Positions 32,963 to 42,584 of a stretch of DNA of 64,000 nt are shown piece after piece. Every line of letters starts with the position of its first letter. Within the stretch, counting starts at the first letter, position 1. The position numbers were made by a program, and so were the translations under genes. The notes beneath the pieces were generated by a model that saw only the letters and a program-made list of their open reading frames with translations, was not told where the DNA came from and searched no databases. This DNA is from Escherichia coli DSM 30083 = JCM 1649 = ATCC 11775 (lineage in GTDB: Bacteria; Pseudomonadota; Gammaproteobacteria; Enterobacterales; Enterobacteriaceae), in contig NZ_CP033092.2 of assembly GCF_003697165.2 (NCBI RefSeq), positions 1,550,001 through 1,614,000 of the forward strand. Reading direction: 5' to 3'.

Positions 32963-34048
32963 ATGGCTGGAAACACAATTGGACAACTCTTTCGCGTAAC
33001 CACCTTCGGCGAATCGCACGGGCTGGCGCTCGGCTGCATCGTCGATGGTGTTCCGCCAGGCATTCCGCTGACGGAAGCGGACCTGCAACATGACCTTGAT
33101 CGTCGTCGCCCTGGGACATCGCGCTATACCACCCAGCGCCGCGAGCCGGATCAGGTCAAAATTCTCTCCGGTGTTTTTGAAGGTGTTACTACTGGCACCA
33201 GCATCGGATTGTTGATCGAAAATACCGACCAGCGTTCTCAGGATTATAGTGCGATTAAGGACGTTTTCCGTCCAGGTCATGCCGATTACACCTATGAACA
33301 AAAATACGGCCTGCGCGATTATCGCGGCGGTGGACGTTCTTCCGCCCGTGAAACCGCCATGCGCGTGGCGGCAGGGGCGATTGCAAAAAAATATCTCGCC
33401 GAGAAATTTGGCATTGAGATTCGCGGTTGCCTGACCCAGATGGGCGACATTCCGCTGGAAATCAAAGACTGGTCTCAGGTCGAGCAAAATCCATTCTTCT
33501 GCCCGGACCCGGACAAAATCGACGCGTTAGATGAACTGATGCGCGCGCTGAAAAAAGAAGGCGACTCTATTGGTGCGAAAGTCACCGTCGTTGCCAGTGG
33601 CGTACCCGCCGGACTTGGCGAGCCGGTCTTTGACCGCCTGGATGCCGACATCGCCCATGCGCTAATGAGCATTAACGCGGTGAAAGGTGTGGAAATTGGT
33701 GATGGTTTTGACGTGGTAGCGCTGCGTGGCAGCCAGAACCGCGACGAAATCACCAAAGACGGTTTCCAGAGCAACCATGCGGGCGGCATTCTTGGTGGTA
33801 TCAGCAGCGGGCAGAAAATCATTGCCCATATGGCGCTGAAACCGACCTCCAGCATTACCGTGCCGGGGCGCACTATTAACCGCTTTGGCGAAGAAGTTGA
33901 GATGATCACCAAAGGCCGTCACGATCCTTGTGTTGGGATCCGCGCGGTGCCGATCGCAGAAGCGATGCTGGCGATCGTTTTAATGGATCACCTGCTACGG
34001 CAGCGGGCGCAAAATGCCGATGTGAAGACTGATATTCCACGCTGGTAA
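32963..34048 (+). CDS. aroC: AroC, chorismate synthase
   Basis: AroC converts 5-enolpyruvylshikimate-3-phosphate to chorismate, the last common step to aromatic amino acids, folate, ubiquinone and enterobactin, using reduced FMN. The 361-residue protein has the family motifs 'GESHG' (15-19), 'RPGTSRYTTQR' (about 49-59) and 'YRGGGRSSARETA' (about 123-135), with 'GRHDPCVGIRAVP' near the C-terminus. ATG 32963 is used; a GTG at 32960 immediately precedes it. It lies 34 bp after prmB and 3 bp before mepA, so these are one transcription unit. Confidence 0.97.
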   Translation: MAGNTIGQLFRVTTFGESHGLALGCIVDGVPPGIPLTEADLQHDLDRRRPGTSRYTTQRREPDQVKILSGVFEGVTTGTSIGLLIENTDQRSQDYSAIKDVFRPGHADYTYEQKYGLRDYRGGGRSSARETAMRVAAGAIAKKYLAEKFGIEIRGCLTQMGDIPLEIKDWSQVEQNPFFCPDPDKIDALDELMRALKKEGDSIGAKVTVVASGVPAGLGEPVFDRLDADIAHALMSINAVKGVEIGDGFDVVALRGSQNRDEITKDGFQSNHAGGILGGISSGQKIIAHMALKPTSSITVPGRTINRFGEEVEMITKGRHDPCVGIRAVPIAEAMLAIVLMDHLLRQRAQNADVKTDIPRW

Positions 34049-34051
34049 AAA

Positions 34052-34876
34052 ATGAACAAAACCGCGATTGCGCTGCTGGCTCTGCTTGCCAGTAGCGCCA
34101 GCCTGGCAGCGACGCCGTGGCAAAAAATAACCCAACCTGTGCCGGGTAGCGCACAATCGATAGGCAGTTTTTCTAATGGCTGTATCGTCGGTGCTGACAC
34201 GTTGCCGATACAGTCCGAACATTATCAGGTCATGCGTACCGATCAGCGTCGCTATTTCGGGCACCCGGATCTGGTGATGTTTATCCAGCGTCTGAGTCGC
34301 CAGGTGAGCAATCTGGGCATGGGTACGGTGCTGATTGGCGATATGGGGATGCCTGCTGGTGGTCGTTTCAACGGCGGTCACGCCAGCCACCAGACCGGAC
34401 TGGATGTCGATATCTTCCTGCAACTGCCAAAAACACGCTGGACCTCCGCGCAGCTCTTGCGCCCGCAAGCTCTGGACTTAGTTTCCCGCGACGGTAAACA
34501 CGTTGTCCCCGCGCTGTGGAAGCCAGAAATTTTCAGCTTGATCAAACTCGCCGCCCAGGACAAAGACGTCACGCGCATTTTTGTTAATCCGGCGATTAAA
34601 CAACAACTTTGTCTTGATGCGGGCACCGATCGCGACTGGTTGCGCAAAGTGCGACCCTGGTTCCAGCATCGCGCGCATATGCATGTACGATTACGTTGTC
34701 CTGCCGATAGTCTGGAGTGTGAGGATCAACCTTTACCGCCACCAGGCGATGGTTGCGGGGCAGAACTGCAAAGCTGGTTTGAACCTCCAAAACCGGGAAC
34801 AACAAAGCCTGAGAAGAAGACACCGCCTCCGTTGCCGCCTTCCTGCCAGGCGCTACTGGATGAGCACGTGATCTAA
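34052..34876 (+). CDS. mepA: MepA, penicillin-insensitive murein DD-endopeptidase
   Basis: A periplasmic zinc endopeptidase that cuts D-alanyl-meso-diaminopimelyl cross-links in peptidoglycan. The 274-residue protein has a signal peptide cleaved after 'SASLA' (about residue 19). LAS-family zinc ligands are visible: H113 and D120 in 'HASHQTGLDVD', and a C-terminal 'HAHMHVRL' (about 206-213). A Pro-rich basic tail follows. It overlaps yfcA by 1 bp (TAATG). Confidence 0.96.
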   Translation: MNKTAIALLALLASSASLAATPWQKITQPVPGSAQSIGSFSNGCIVGADTLPIQSEHYQVMRTDQRRYFGHPDLVMFIQRLSRQVSNLGMGTVLIGDMGMPAGGRFNGGHASHQTGLDVDIFLQLPKTRWTSAQLLRPQALDLVSRDGKHVVPALWKPEIFSLIKLAAQDKDVTRIFVNPAIKQQLCLDAGTDRDWLRKVRPWFQHRAHMHVRLRCPADSLECEDQPLPPPGDGCGAELQSWFEPPKPGTTKPEKKTPPPLPPSCQALLDEHVI

Positions 34877-35685
34877 TGGAAACGTTTAATAGCCTGTTTA
34901 TGGTTTCCCCGCTGCTGCTGGGAGTTCTCTTTTTTGTCGCCATGCTGGCGGGATTTATCGACTCGATTGCCGGTGGCGGTGGGTTACTCACCATTCCGGC
35001 ATTGATGGCGGCGGGGATGTCTCCTGCTAACGCGCTGGCAACCAATAAACTGCAAGCCTGTGGTGGCTCTATTTCCGCCACTATCTACTTTATTCGCCGT
35101 AAAGTGGTTAGTTTAAGCGATCAAAAACTCAATATCGCCATGACTTTTGTCGGCTCAATGAGTGGCGCACTGCTGGTGCAATACGTTCAGGCTGATGTCT
35201 TACGGCAGATTTTACCGATCCTCGTAATTTGTATCGGCCTCTATTTCTTACTGATGCCCAAACTGGGAGAAGAAGATCGCCAGCGTCGGATGTATGGACT
35301 GCCATTTGCGCTGGTGGCGGGGGGCTGCGTCGGTTTTTACGATGGATTCTTTGGCCCGGCTGCCGGATCGTTTTACGCGCTGGCCTTCGTTACGCTGTGC
35401 GGATTCAACCTCGCCAAAGCCACTGCTCACGCCAAATTACTTAACGCAACGTCAAACATTGGCGGTCTGCTGCTGTTTATTCTCGGCGGCAAAGTGATTT
35501 GGGCGACGGGCTTTGTGATGCTGGTGGGGCAGTTCCTCGGCGCGCGCATGGGTTCAAGACTGGTGTTGAGCAAAGGACAAAAGCTGATCCGCCCGATGAT
35601 CGTTATCGTCTCGGCGGTGATGAGTGCCAAATTACTTTACGATAGCCATGGACAGGAGATCCTCCACTGGTTGGGGATGAACTAA
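34876..35685 (+). CDS. yfcA: YfcA, TauE/SafE-family membrane transporter
   Basis: A 269-residue inner-membrane protein with about eight hydrophobic segments and the two family repeats: 'GFIDSIAGGGGLLTIPAL' near residues 27-44 and 'GFYDGFFGPAAGSFYAL' near 154-170. TauE/SafE proteins export sulfonates or related organic anions; the substrate of YfcA is not known. It is tightly coupled to mepA upstream and epmC downstream (TAATG overlap at 35685). Confidence 0.94.
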   Translation: METFNSLFMVSPLLLGVLFFVAMLAGFIDSIAGGGGLLTIPALMAAGMSPANALATNKLQACGGSISATIYFIRRKVVSLSDQKLNIAMTFVGSMSGALLVQYVQADVLRQILPILVICIGLYFLLMPKLGEEDRQRRMYGLPFALVAGGCVGFYDGFFGPAAGSFYALAFVTLCGFNLAKATAHAKLLNATSNIGGLLLFILGGKVIWATGFVMLVGQFLGARMGSRLVLSKGQKLIRPMIVIVSAVMSAKLLYDSHGQEILHWLGMN

Positions 35686-36233
35686 TGAACAGTACACACC
35701 ACTATGAGCAGTTGATTGAGATTTTTAATAGCTGCTTTGCCGATGAATTTAATACCCGTCTGATTAAAGGCGACGACGAACCGATCTATCTTCCTGCTGA
35801 TGCGGAAGTACCGTATAACAGAATCGTCTTCGCTCATGGCTTTTATGCCAGCGCCATCCACGAGATTTCGCACTGGTGTATTGCCGGGAAAGCGCGCCGT
35901 GAGCTGGTTGATTTCGGTTACTGGTATTGCCCGGACGGACGCGATGCCCAGACGCAAAGTCAGTTTGAAGATGTTGAAGTGAAGCCGCAGGCGCTGGACT
36001 GGTTGTTCTGCGTGGCGGCGGGATATCCGTTTAATGTTAGCTGCGACAATCTGGAAGGGGATTTCGAACCGGACCGCGTGGTGTTTCAACGGCGGGTACA
36101 TGCGCAGGTGATGGATTATCTGGCAAACGGCATTCCCGAACGTCCGGCACGCTTCATTAAAGCACTACAAAATTATTATTACACGCCGGAACTTACGGCG
36201 GAACAATTCCCGTGGCCGGAAGCGCTCAGCTGA
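35685..36233 (+). CDS. epmC: EpmC (YfcM), elongation factor P hydroxylase
   Basis: EpmC hydroxylates the beta-lysylated Lys34 of translation factor EF-P, the last step of a modification made by EpmA and EpmB. The 182-residue protein contains the likely iron-binding 'FYASAIHEISHWCIAGKARR' HExxH-like region (about 50-69). Length agrees with the family. Start and stop overlap or abut the neighbouring genes of the prmB-yfcL operon. Confidence 0.94.
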   Translation: MNSTHHYEQLIEIFNSCFADEFNTRLIKGDDEPIYLPADAEVPYNRIVFAHGFYASAIHEISHWCIAGKARRELVDFGYWYCPDGRDAQTQSQFEDVEVKPQALDWLFCVAAGYPFNVSCDNLEGDFEPDRVVFQRRVHAQVMDYLANGIPERPARFIKALQNYYYTPELTAEQFPWPEALS

Positions 36234-36266
36234 AGCCAGCGCCACGTTTTACAATGAGGAAAGAAG

Positions 36267-36545
36267 ATGATCGCGGAGTTTGAATCACGCATTCTGGCAT
36301 TAATCGACGGTATGGTTGACCATGCCAGTGATGATGAGTTATTTGCCAGTGGGTATTTGCGTGGCCACCTGACATTAGCCATCGCAGAACTGGAAAGTGG
36401 TGACGACCACTCCGCTCAGGCGGTACATACAACCGTTAGCCAGAGTCTGGAAAAAGCCATTGGCGCGGGTGAATTGTCACCGCGTGACCAGGCGCTGGTT
36501 ACCGATATGTGGGAACACCTGTTTCAGCAGGCCTCACAGCAGTAA
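36267..36545 (+). CDS. yfcL: YfcL, small conserved protein
   Basis: A 92-residue acidic, mainly helical protein ('MIAEFESRILALIDGMVDHASDDE'-type start kept short here as MIAEFESRILAL). It belongs to a conserved enterobacterial family of unknown function. GAGGAAAG precedes the ATG. It is the last gene of the prmB operon and is followed by a REP element. Confidence 0.9.
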   Translation: MIAEFESRILALIDGMVDHASDDELFASGYLRGHLTLAIAELESGDDHSAQAVHTTVSQSLEKAIGAGELSPRDQALVTDMWEHLFQQASQQ

Positions 36546-36554
36546 GTTGTGACA

Positions 36555-36648
<94 letters not shown>

Positions 36649-36665
36649 AACAATGCCAAAGCAGA

Positions 36666-38672
36666 TTACCCCGCCTTAACCGCTTTACCTTTCAACAACT
36701 TCCGCACCCATAACCTATTCGGATTTAACGCCGCCAGCGTACTGGCATCCATCGGAATCGGTTCTTCACTCATCTGTGCTGCCAGAATCTCGGCACACAG
36801 CGGGGCAGAACACAAACCGCGCGAACCTAAAGCAGCAAACATAAAGAGATCGTCATAAACCGGCGCGCTTACCGCTTCATCTTTCTTCTCCGCCAGCGAC
36901 GCATATTCCACGAGTGTAGCGTCATAATCAGGCACGTTGCCTACCATTGGCAGATGATCGCGAGTGGCACAACGCACACCGCAGCGCGCCTCTTTACCAC
37001 TGACATCAACCTCTTTTGCCCATTGCGCGTGTGGGAAACAATCAATCAACCGCTGGCGATTCTGCTGCTGATCTTCATCACTGTACGCCGTCTCTTCGCT
37101 GCCGCGATGATAACTGGCACCAATACAATGGTGCTGATTCGCCGTATTTTGTGGCGTGAGATAACCGTCATAGCACAGCACCTGCTTCAGCTCCGCCAGT
37201 TCCGGCGTTGTCGGAATATGGCTGACTTGACCGGCCACCGAATATACTGGCAGAGATGACGTTTGGCTGAAACGGCTGATTTGATGCCCGTTCGCCAGTA
37301 CCACTACACTGTGTGTTGCTTGCTGATCTCCTGCAAAATTCAACAACCAACCGTCATCCTTACGGGATAAATCCTGTAACTGATATTGATAATGAATCTG
37401 CAAACCCTGCTGTTGCGCCAGTTTCAGCACATTACGGGTCAGTTCTGCTGGACACAGCCAGCCACCTTGCGGATAAGTAATGCCGCTGCAATTTGTCGCA
37501 ACGCCCGTAATTTGTTCAACCGCATTTGCCTCAACGGCTACAGCCAGTTCTGCGGGTAAATCCATCGACAACATCTGTGCGATTTTATGCTGGCTTTTCT
37601 CATCCCAGCCTAACTGCGTGACGCCGCACCAGTCATGATCAAATTTAACGGGCAATAAATCGTAAAACCGACGAGCAAAAGTAAACGCATTAGAGAAAAA
37701 ACGGTTTAGCGCTTCATCGTGTTTGCTTAATAACGGATACAACGCCCCCTGGCGATTGCCGGAAGCACCCAGTGCGGGAGCCTCATCCGCGCAATAAAGC
37801 GTTACCTGCCAGCCGCGACGCAATAGCGCCAGCGACAACAACGCGCTGGCAATACCGCCTCCAATAATTGCCGCTTCCTGTTTGTTGCTGCCCGTACGGT
37901 TAAACCACGGCGTGGAGCAGGGGAGGGGTAATGTCTGTTCCATCACCCCACAAAGCATTTCCCGTTTGCGCCCAAAGCCCTTACGTTTTTGCATAGTGAA
38001 TCCGGCTTCCTGCAAACCGCGACGGACAAAACCGGCAGACGTAAAGGTCGCCAGCGTGCTGCCCGGACGCGCCAGTCGGGCCATGGCGTTAAACAGATTT
38101 TGCGTCCACATATCCGGGTTTTTCGCTGGCGCAAAGCCGTCCAGAAACCAGGCATCTACTTTTTGATTTAGCGAATCGTCCAGTTGGCTGGTCAGTTCGT
38201 TTATATCGCCAAACCATAAATCCAGCGTTATGCGGCCTTCATCGAGCAATAAACGATGGCAACCGGGCAGGGGCAAAGGCCACTGCGCCTGAAGCTGTTC
38301 CGCCCACGGGGCCAGCTCCGGCCAGTGTTGATGCGCCAGCGCTAAATCCGCACGGGTGAGGGGAAATTTCTCAAAACTAATGAAATGTAAGCGTTGTAAT
38401 TGCGCTTGCGGATGTGCTTCGCGAAACTGATCAAATGCCTGCCATAGCGTCAGGAAGTTTAATCCGGTGCCGAAGCCGCTCTCTGCTACCACAAACAGAG
38501 GATGTGGATGTTCAGGAAAACGTGCCTCTAGATGGTTACCCCCGAGAAAAACATAACGCGTCTCTTCCAGTCCGTTATCGTTGGAAAAATAGACATCGTC
38601 AAAATCTCGGGAAACAGGTGTACCCTCAGCATTAAATTCGAGGTTGGCAGGTTGTATGGAGTAGTGTTTCAC
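36666..38672 (-). CDS. mnmC: MnmC, bifunctional tRNA mnm5s2U biosynthesis enzyme
   Basis: MnmC finishes 5-methylaminomethyl-2-thiouridine at the wobble position of certain tRNAs. The start is GTG 38672 (protein KHYSIQPANLEF), giving 668 residues, the K-12 length; the frame continues upstream without a better signal. The N-terminal part (about 1-245) is the SAM methyltransferase (MnmC2, 'ESGFGTGLNFL'). The C-terminal part (about 265-668) is the FAD oxidase (MnmC1, 'IIGGGIASALL') that converts cmnm5 to nm5. It is divergent from fabB. Confidence 0.96.
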   Translation of the reverse strand: MKHYSIQPANLEFNAEGTPVSRDFDDVYFSNDNGLEETRYVFLGGNHLEARFPEHPHPLFVVAESGFGTGLNFLTLWQAFDQFREAHPQAQLQRLHFISFEKFPLTRADLALAHQHWPELAPWAEQLQAQWPLPLPGCHRLLLDEGRITLDLWFGDINELTSQLDDSLNQKVDAWFLDGFAPAKNPDMWTQNLFNAMARLARPGSTLATFTSAGFVRRGLQEAGFTMQKRKGFGRKREMLCGVMEQTLPLPCSTPWFNRTGSNKQEAAIIGGGIASALLSLALLRRGWQVTLYCADEAPALGASGNRQGALYPLLSKHDEALNRFFSNAFTFARRFYDLLPVKFDHDWCGVTQLGWDEKSQHKIAQMLSMDLPAELAVAVEANAVEQITGVATNCSGITYPQGGWLCPAELTRNVLKLAQQQGLQIHYQYQLQDLSRKDDGWLLNFAGDQQATHSVVVLANGHQISRFSQTSSLPVYSVAGQVSHIPTTPELAELKQVLCYDGYLTPQNTANQHHCIGASYHRGSEETAYSDEDQQQNRQRLIDCFPHAQWAKEVDVSGKEARCGVRCATRDHLPMVGNVPDYDATLVEYASLAEKKDEAVSAPVYDDLFMFAALGSRGLCSAPLCAEILAAQMSEEPIPMDASTLAALNPNRLWVRKLLKGKAVKAG

Positions 38673-38747
38673 GTAAGTTACTCGTCTTACAGGCGGTGGC
38701 TCGATCTTAGCGATGTGTGTCAGGCTGCGCAAATTTCTCTATTAATT

Positions 38748-38782
38748 GGCTGATCGGACTTGTTCGGCGTACAAGTGTACGC
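38748..38782 (+). promoter_or_regulatory. FadR and FabR operators of fabB
   Basis: GGCTGATCGGACTTGTT (38748-38764) resembles a FadR site and GCGTACAAGTGTACGC (38767-38782) is a perfect-arm palindrome matching the FabR box. FadR activates and FabR represses fabB, setting unsaturated fatty-acid synthesis. The two sites are adjacent upstream of a -10-like TACTCT near 38801. Confidence 0.8.
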
Positions 38783-38830
38783 TATTGTGCATTCGAAACT
38801 TACTCTATGTGCGACTTACAGAGGTATTGA

Positions 38831-40051
38831 ATGAAACGTGCAGTGATTACTGGCCTGGGCATTGTTTCCAGCATCGGTAATAACCAGCAGGAAGTCCTGG
38901 CATCTCTGCGTGAAGGACGTTCAGGGATCACTTTCTCTCAGGAGCTGAAGGATTCCGGCATGCGTAGCCACGTCTGGGGCAACGTAAAACTGGATACCAC
39001 TGGCCTCATTGACCGCAAAGTTGTGCGCTTTATGAGCGACGCATCCATTTATGCATTCCTTTCTATGGAGCAGGCAATTGCAGATGCTGGCCTCTCCCCG
39101 GAAGCTTACCAGAATAACCCGCGCGTTGGCCTGATTGCAGGTTCCGGCGGCGGTTCCCCGCGTTTCCAGGTTTTCGGCGCTGACGCAATGCGCGGCCCGC
39201 GCGGCCTGAAAGCGGTTGGCCCGTATGTGGTCACCAAAGCGATGGCATCCGGCGTTTCTGCCTGCCTCGCCACGCCGTTTAAAATTCACGGCGTTAACTA
39301 CTCCATCAGCTCCGCGTGTGCGACTTCCGCACACTGTATCGGTAACGCAGTAGAGCAGATCCAACTGGGCAAACAGGACATCGTGTTTGCTGGCGGCGGC
39401 GAAGAGCTGTGCTGGGAAATGGCTTGCGAATTCGACGCGATGGGTGCGCTGTCTACTAAATACAACGACACCCCGGAAAAAGCCTCCCGTACTTACGACG
39501 CTCACCGTGACGGTTTCGTTATCGCTGGCGGTGGCGGTATGGTAGTGGTTGAAGAGCTGGAACACGCGCTGGCGCGTGGTGCTCACATCTATGCTGAAAT
39601 CGTTGGCTACGGCGCAACCTCTGATGGCGCAGACATGGTTGCTCCGTCTGGCGAAGGCGCAGTGCGCTGCATGAAGATGGCGATGCACGGTGTTGATACC
39701 CCAATCGACTACCTGAACTCTCATGGTACTTCGACTCCGGTTGGCGACGTGAAAGAACTGGCAGCTATCCGTGAAGTGTTCGGCGATAAGAGCCCGGCGA
39801 TTTCTGCAACCAAAGCAATGACCGGTCACTCACTGGGCGCTGCTGGCGTACAGGAAGCTATCTACTCTCTGCTGATGCTGGAACACGGTTTTATCGCCCC
39901 GAGCATCAACATTGAAGAGCTGGACGAGCAGGCTGCGGGTCTGAACATCGTGACCGAAACGACCGATCGCGAACTGACCACAGTTATGTCTAACAGCTTC
40001 GGCTTCGGCGGCACTAACGCCACGCTGGTAATGCGCAAGCTGAAAGATTAA
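38831..40051 (+). CDS. fabB: FabB, 3-oxoacyl-ACP synthase I
   Basis: FabB elongates acyl-ACP and is required for unsaturated fatty acids. The 406-residue protein contains nucleophile C163 in 'SSACATSAHC', and the catalytic histidines in 'LNSHGTSTPVGD' (about 298) and 'TKAMTGHSLGAAG' (about 333). GAGGT precedes the ATG. Monocistronic, followed by a REP element and a strong terminator. Confidence 0.97.
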   Translation: MKRAVITGLGIVSSIGNNQQEVLASLREGRSGITFSQELKDSGMRSHVWGNVKLDTTGLIDRKVVRFMSDASIYAFLSMEQAIADAGLSPEAYQNNPRVGLIAGSGGGSPRFQVFGADAMRGPRGLKAVGPYVVTKAMASGVSACLATPFKIHGVNYSISSACATSAHCIGNAVEQIQLGKQDIVFAGGGEELCWEMACEFDAMGALSTKYNDTPEKASRTYDAHRDGFVIAGGGGMVVVEELEHALARGAHIYAEIVGYGATSDGADMVAPSGEGAVRCMKMAMHGVDTPIDYLNSHGTSTPVGDVKELAAIREVFGDKSPAISATKAMTGHSLGAAGVQEAIYSLLMLEHGFIAPSINIEELDEQAAGLNIVTETTDRELTTVMSNSFGFGGTNATLVMRKLKD

Positions 40052-40057
40052 TTCGGA

Positions 40058-40115
40058 GTAGGTCGGATAGGACGCGTCAGCGTCGCATCCGACGATATGC
40101 GGCAATGCTGCCTCC
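40058..40115. repeat. REP element after fabB
   Basis: GTAGGTCGGATAGGACGCG...CGTCGCATCCGAC forms a REP hairpin, followed by a partial second unit (GATATGCGGCAATGCTGCC). Confidence 0.85.
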
Positions 40116-40128
40116 GGTACTAAAGAAT

Positions 40129-40153
40129 AAGGGAACCCTATGGTTCCCTTTTT
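40129..40153 (+). terminator. Terminator of fabB
   Basis: AAGGGAACC (40129-40137), loop CTAT, GGTTCCCTT (40142-40150), then T residues to 40153: a classic rho-independent terminator. Confidence 0.93.
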
Positions 40154-40315
40154 CACATCATTGACAATCGCCGCCTGTACCAGGCAAACTTCCCGCTTTG
40201 TCGATTTCCTTCTGAAAAGACGTACGCGTTAATTCCTGCCAACGCACCGTAACCCTGAAACCAGAGAGATGAGACGGGGATACTCCTCGCCTTGCGCTGC
40301 ATTCTGGAGTAATGC

Positions 40316-41494
40316 ATGACTGCTGTAAGCCAAACCGAAACACGATCTTCTGCCAATTTTTCGCTCTTCCGCATCGCTTTTGCGGTTTTTCTCACCTACA
40401 TGACCGTAGGTTTACCGTTGCCGGTTATCCCGCTGTTTGTTCATCATGAACTGGGCTATGGCAACACTATGGTCGGCATTGCCGTCGGGATTCAGTTTCT
40501 GGCTACGGTGCTGACGCGTGGTTACGCCGGGCGACTGGCCGATCAATATGGCGCAAAACGTTCGGCGCTTCAGGGGATGTTAGCTTGTGGTCTGGCGGGG
40601 GGCGCGTTACTGCTGGCGGCGATTTTGCCCGTCCCCGCACCGTTCAAATTTGCTCTGTTGGTCGTCGGGCGTTTGATTCTTGGCTTTGGTGAAAGCCAGT
40701 TACTGACGGGCGCTCTGACCTGGGGATTAGGCATCGTTGGGCCAAAACATTCCGGCAAAGTGATGTCATGGAACGGAATGGCTATTTACGGTGCCCTCGC
40801 TGTTGGTGCGCCGCTTGGCCTGTTGATTCATAGCCATTACGGTTTTGCCGCATTGGCGCTCACCACAATGGCATTACCCTTATTGGCGTGGGCCTGTAAC
40901 GGCACAGTGCGCAAAGTACCGGCCCTGGCGGGGGAACGTCCATCGCTGTGGAGCGTTGTCGGGCTTATCTGGAAACCAGGGTTAGGTCTGGCACTACAAG
41001 GCGTTGGTTTTGCGGTTATCGGGACTTTCGTTTCGCTCTACTTTGCCAGCAAAGGATGGGCGATGGCGGGCTTTACTCTTACCGCGTTTGGCGGCGCATT
41101 TGTCGTGATGCGCGTCATGTTTGGCTGGATGCCGGACCGTTTTGGCGGCGTGAAAGTGGCGATCGTCTCTCTGCTTGTAGAAACGGTGGGCTTGTTGCTG
41201 CTCTGGCAAGCCCCAGGGGCGTGGGTCGCATTAGCAGGCGCGGCATTAACTGGAGCCGGATGTTCGCTTATCTTTCCTGCGCTGGGCGTGGAGGTGGTTA
41301 AACGCGTCCCCTCACACGTTCGCGGCACCGCACTGGGCGGTTACGCCGCGTTTCAGGATATCGCCCTCGGCGTCTCCGGGCCGCTTGCGGGAATGCTGGC
41401 GACCACGTTTGGTTACTCTTCGGTATTTCTTGCCGGGGCGATCTCTGCGGTGCTGGGAATTATTGTCACGATACTGTCGTTTCGTCGGGGTTAA
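40316..41494 (+). CDS. yfcJ: YfcJ, MFS transporter
   Basis: A 392-residue major-facilitator protein with twelve hydrophobic segments. The loop 2-3 motif 'GRLADQYGAKR' (about 73-83) and the equivalent 'GWMPDRFGGVK' in the second half (about 268-278) mark the two six-helix bundles. YfcJ is usually listed as an uncharacterised arabinose-efflux-like permease; no substrate can be read from sequence. The ATG follows CTGGAG. It converges with flk, the stop codons overlapping by a few bases. Confidence 0.93.
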   Translation: MTAVSQTETRSSANFSLFRIAFAVFLTYMTVGLPLPVIPLFVHHELGYGNTMVGIAVGIQFLATVLTRGYAGRLADQYGAKRSALQGMLACGLAGGALLLAAILPVPAPFKFALLVVGRLILGFGESQLLTGALTWGLGIVGPKHSGKVMSWNGMAIYGALAVGAPLGLLIHSHYGFAALALTTMALPLLAWACNGTVRKVPALAGERPSLWSVVGLIWKPGLGLALQGVGFAVIGTFVSLYFASKGWAMAGFTLTAFGGAFVVMRVMFGWMPDRFGGVKVAIVSLLVETVGLLLLWQAPGAWVALAGAALTGAGCSLIFPALGVEVVKRVPSHVRGTALGGYAAFQDIALGVSGPLAGMLATTFGYSSVFLAGAISAVLGIIVTILSFRRG

Positions 41495-42486
41495 CGAACC
41501 AGCCAGACCAGAATCAGGATAATCGCGACTAACAGTATCCACAGCGCGGGACGCGTTGCCATATTTTGCAACGTGTCCATCATCGGTGGAAAAGGATTAA
41601 GCAGCGGTTGCATATCACGCGGCTCAATCCCTTTAACCCGCCGTTGATAAAGCTGGTTAAGAATATCCTCGGCCTGGGCAGAAGAAAGCGATGATTGCGC
41701 AGAAAGGCCATATTTTTGCTGGATATATGCCGATAACGCCGCCAGTTCACTGGCATCTAAAGGTTGTTTTAGCGCCATCTGTAGTGATTCCAGTGTCGGC
41801 GTATTTTGCTGGCTTAGCGTCTGACGCGCCTGTAGCCAGGTCACCAGATGGTTAAACAGTTTCGCTGGAATTAACTCGCCATCTTTCACCCCGGAAAGTT
41901 CCAGCATCGATTGCCAGATCTGTTTGCTGGGTTCCCCCGTTGCTGCCGCAAGTTTGGTCACCAGCTGTTTGAGCGCATTGTGCTCCGCCGGTAATAAAGG
42001 ACGGTCGGTCGCCTCGCGCTGCTGTGGTTGCGGAATAACCATCTTCCCTTCCTGCAACAGGGTGAGAATGGTTTTTAATTGCTCCGGTGAGAGCTGATTC
42101 AGCGGCGTCTGACCAAAGTTATGACGGATATAATCCGTGACCGCCTGACGATTATTCCCCAGACGTAAATACTCCCCTAATTGCGCTAAAAGCTGGCGGG
42201 CAGAATGGCTTTTTTGCGCGGCCAACAGACGTTGCGCCAGATTATGCTCAGCGGCAGGGAAGTGACGCGAAAGCAGCGGTGAATCTCCCGACAGACCAAT
42301 ATCGTGCCTGATACCCGCCCACAGTTCTGCTCTTTGTTGTTGCGTCAGTGAGGTCACTTTCGTCATTAAGCTTTCCAGCGAAGTACGTTGCTGACTGGAT
42401 AAAGGCTGATTGCCCGCGCCAGACGGCAGGTTATCTCCCTGACCTGGTGGTTGCCCAGGAGGAGGGCCGGAAATAGGTTGTATCAT
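41491..42486 (-). CDS. flk: Flk (RflH), flagellar regulator with C-terminal membrane anchor
   Basis: Flk holds back premature secretion of the anti-sigma factor FlgM during flagellar assembly. The 331-residue protein begins with a Pro/Gly/Gln-rich segment (about 1-30), continues as a largely helical Leu/Gln-rich cytoplasmic domain, and ends with a single membrane anchor ('ALWILLVAIILILVWLV', about 313-329) as in known Flk. It is divergent from pdxB with 98 bp between. Confidence 0.94.
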   Translation of the reverse strand: MIQPISGPPPGQPPGQGDNLPSGAGNQPLSSQQRTSLESLMTKVTSLTQQQRAELWAGIRHDIGLSGDSPLLSRHFPAAEHNLAQRLLAAQKSHSARQLLAQLGEYLRLGNNRQAVTDYIRHNFGQTPLNQLSPEQLKTILTLLQEGKMVIPQPQQREATDRPLLPAEHNALKQLVTKLAAATGEPSKQIWQSMLELSGVKDGELIPAKLFNHLVTWLQARQTLSQQNTPTLESLQMALKQPLDASELAALSAYIQQKYGLSAQSSLSSAQAEDILNQLYQRRVKGIEPRDMQPLLNPFPPMMDTLQNMATRPALWILLVAIILILVWLVR

Positions 42487-42584
42487 TACGTATCCTTATA
42501 CCTGAAATCTTCGCAAGTATGCCTGGCCGCGAGATTATGGCACACTTGTCTGGTTAACTCTCGTCTCATACAGGTAACACAAAC

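Noticed and set aside
38921..39829. 302-codon minus-strand ORF inside fabB
   Set aside because: Shadow of the highly biased fabB codon usage; no ribosome-binding site and no recognisable domain.
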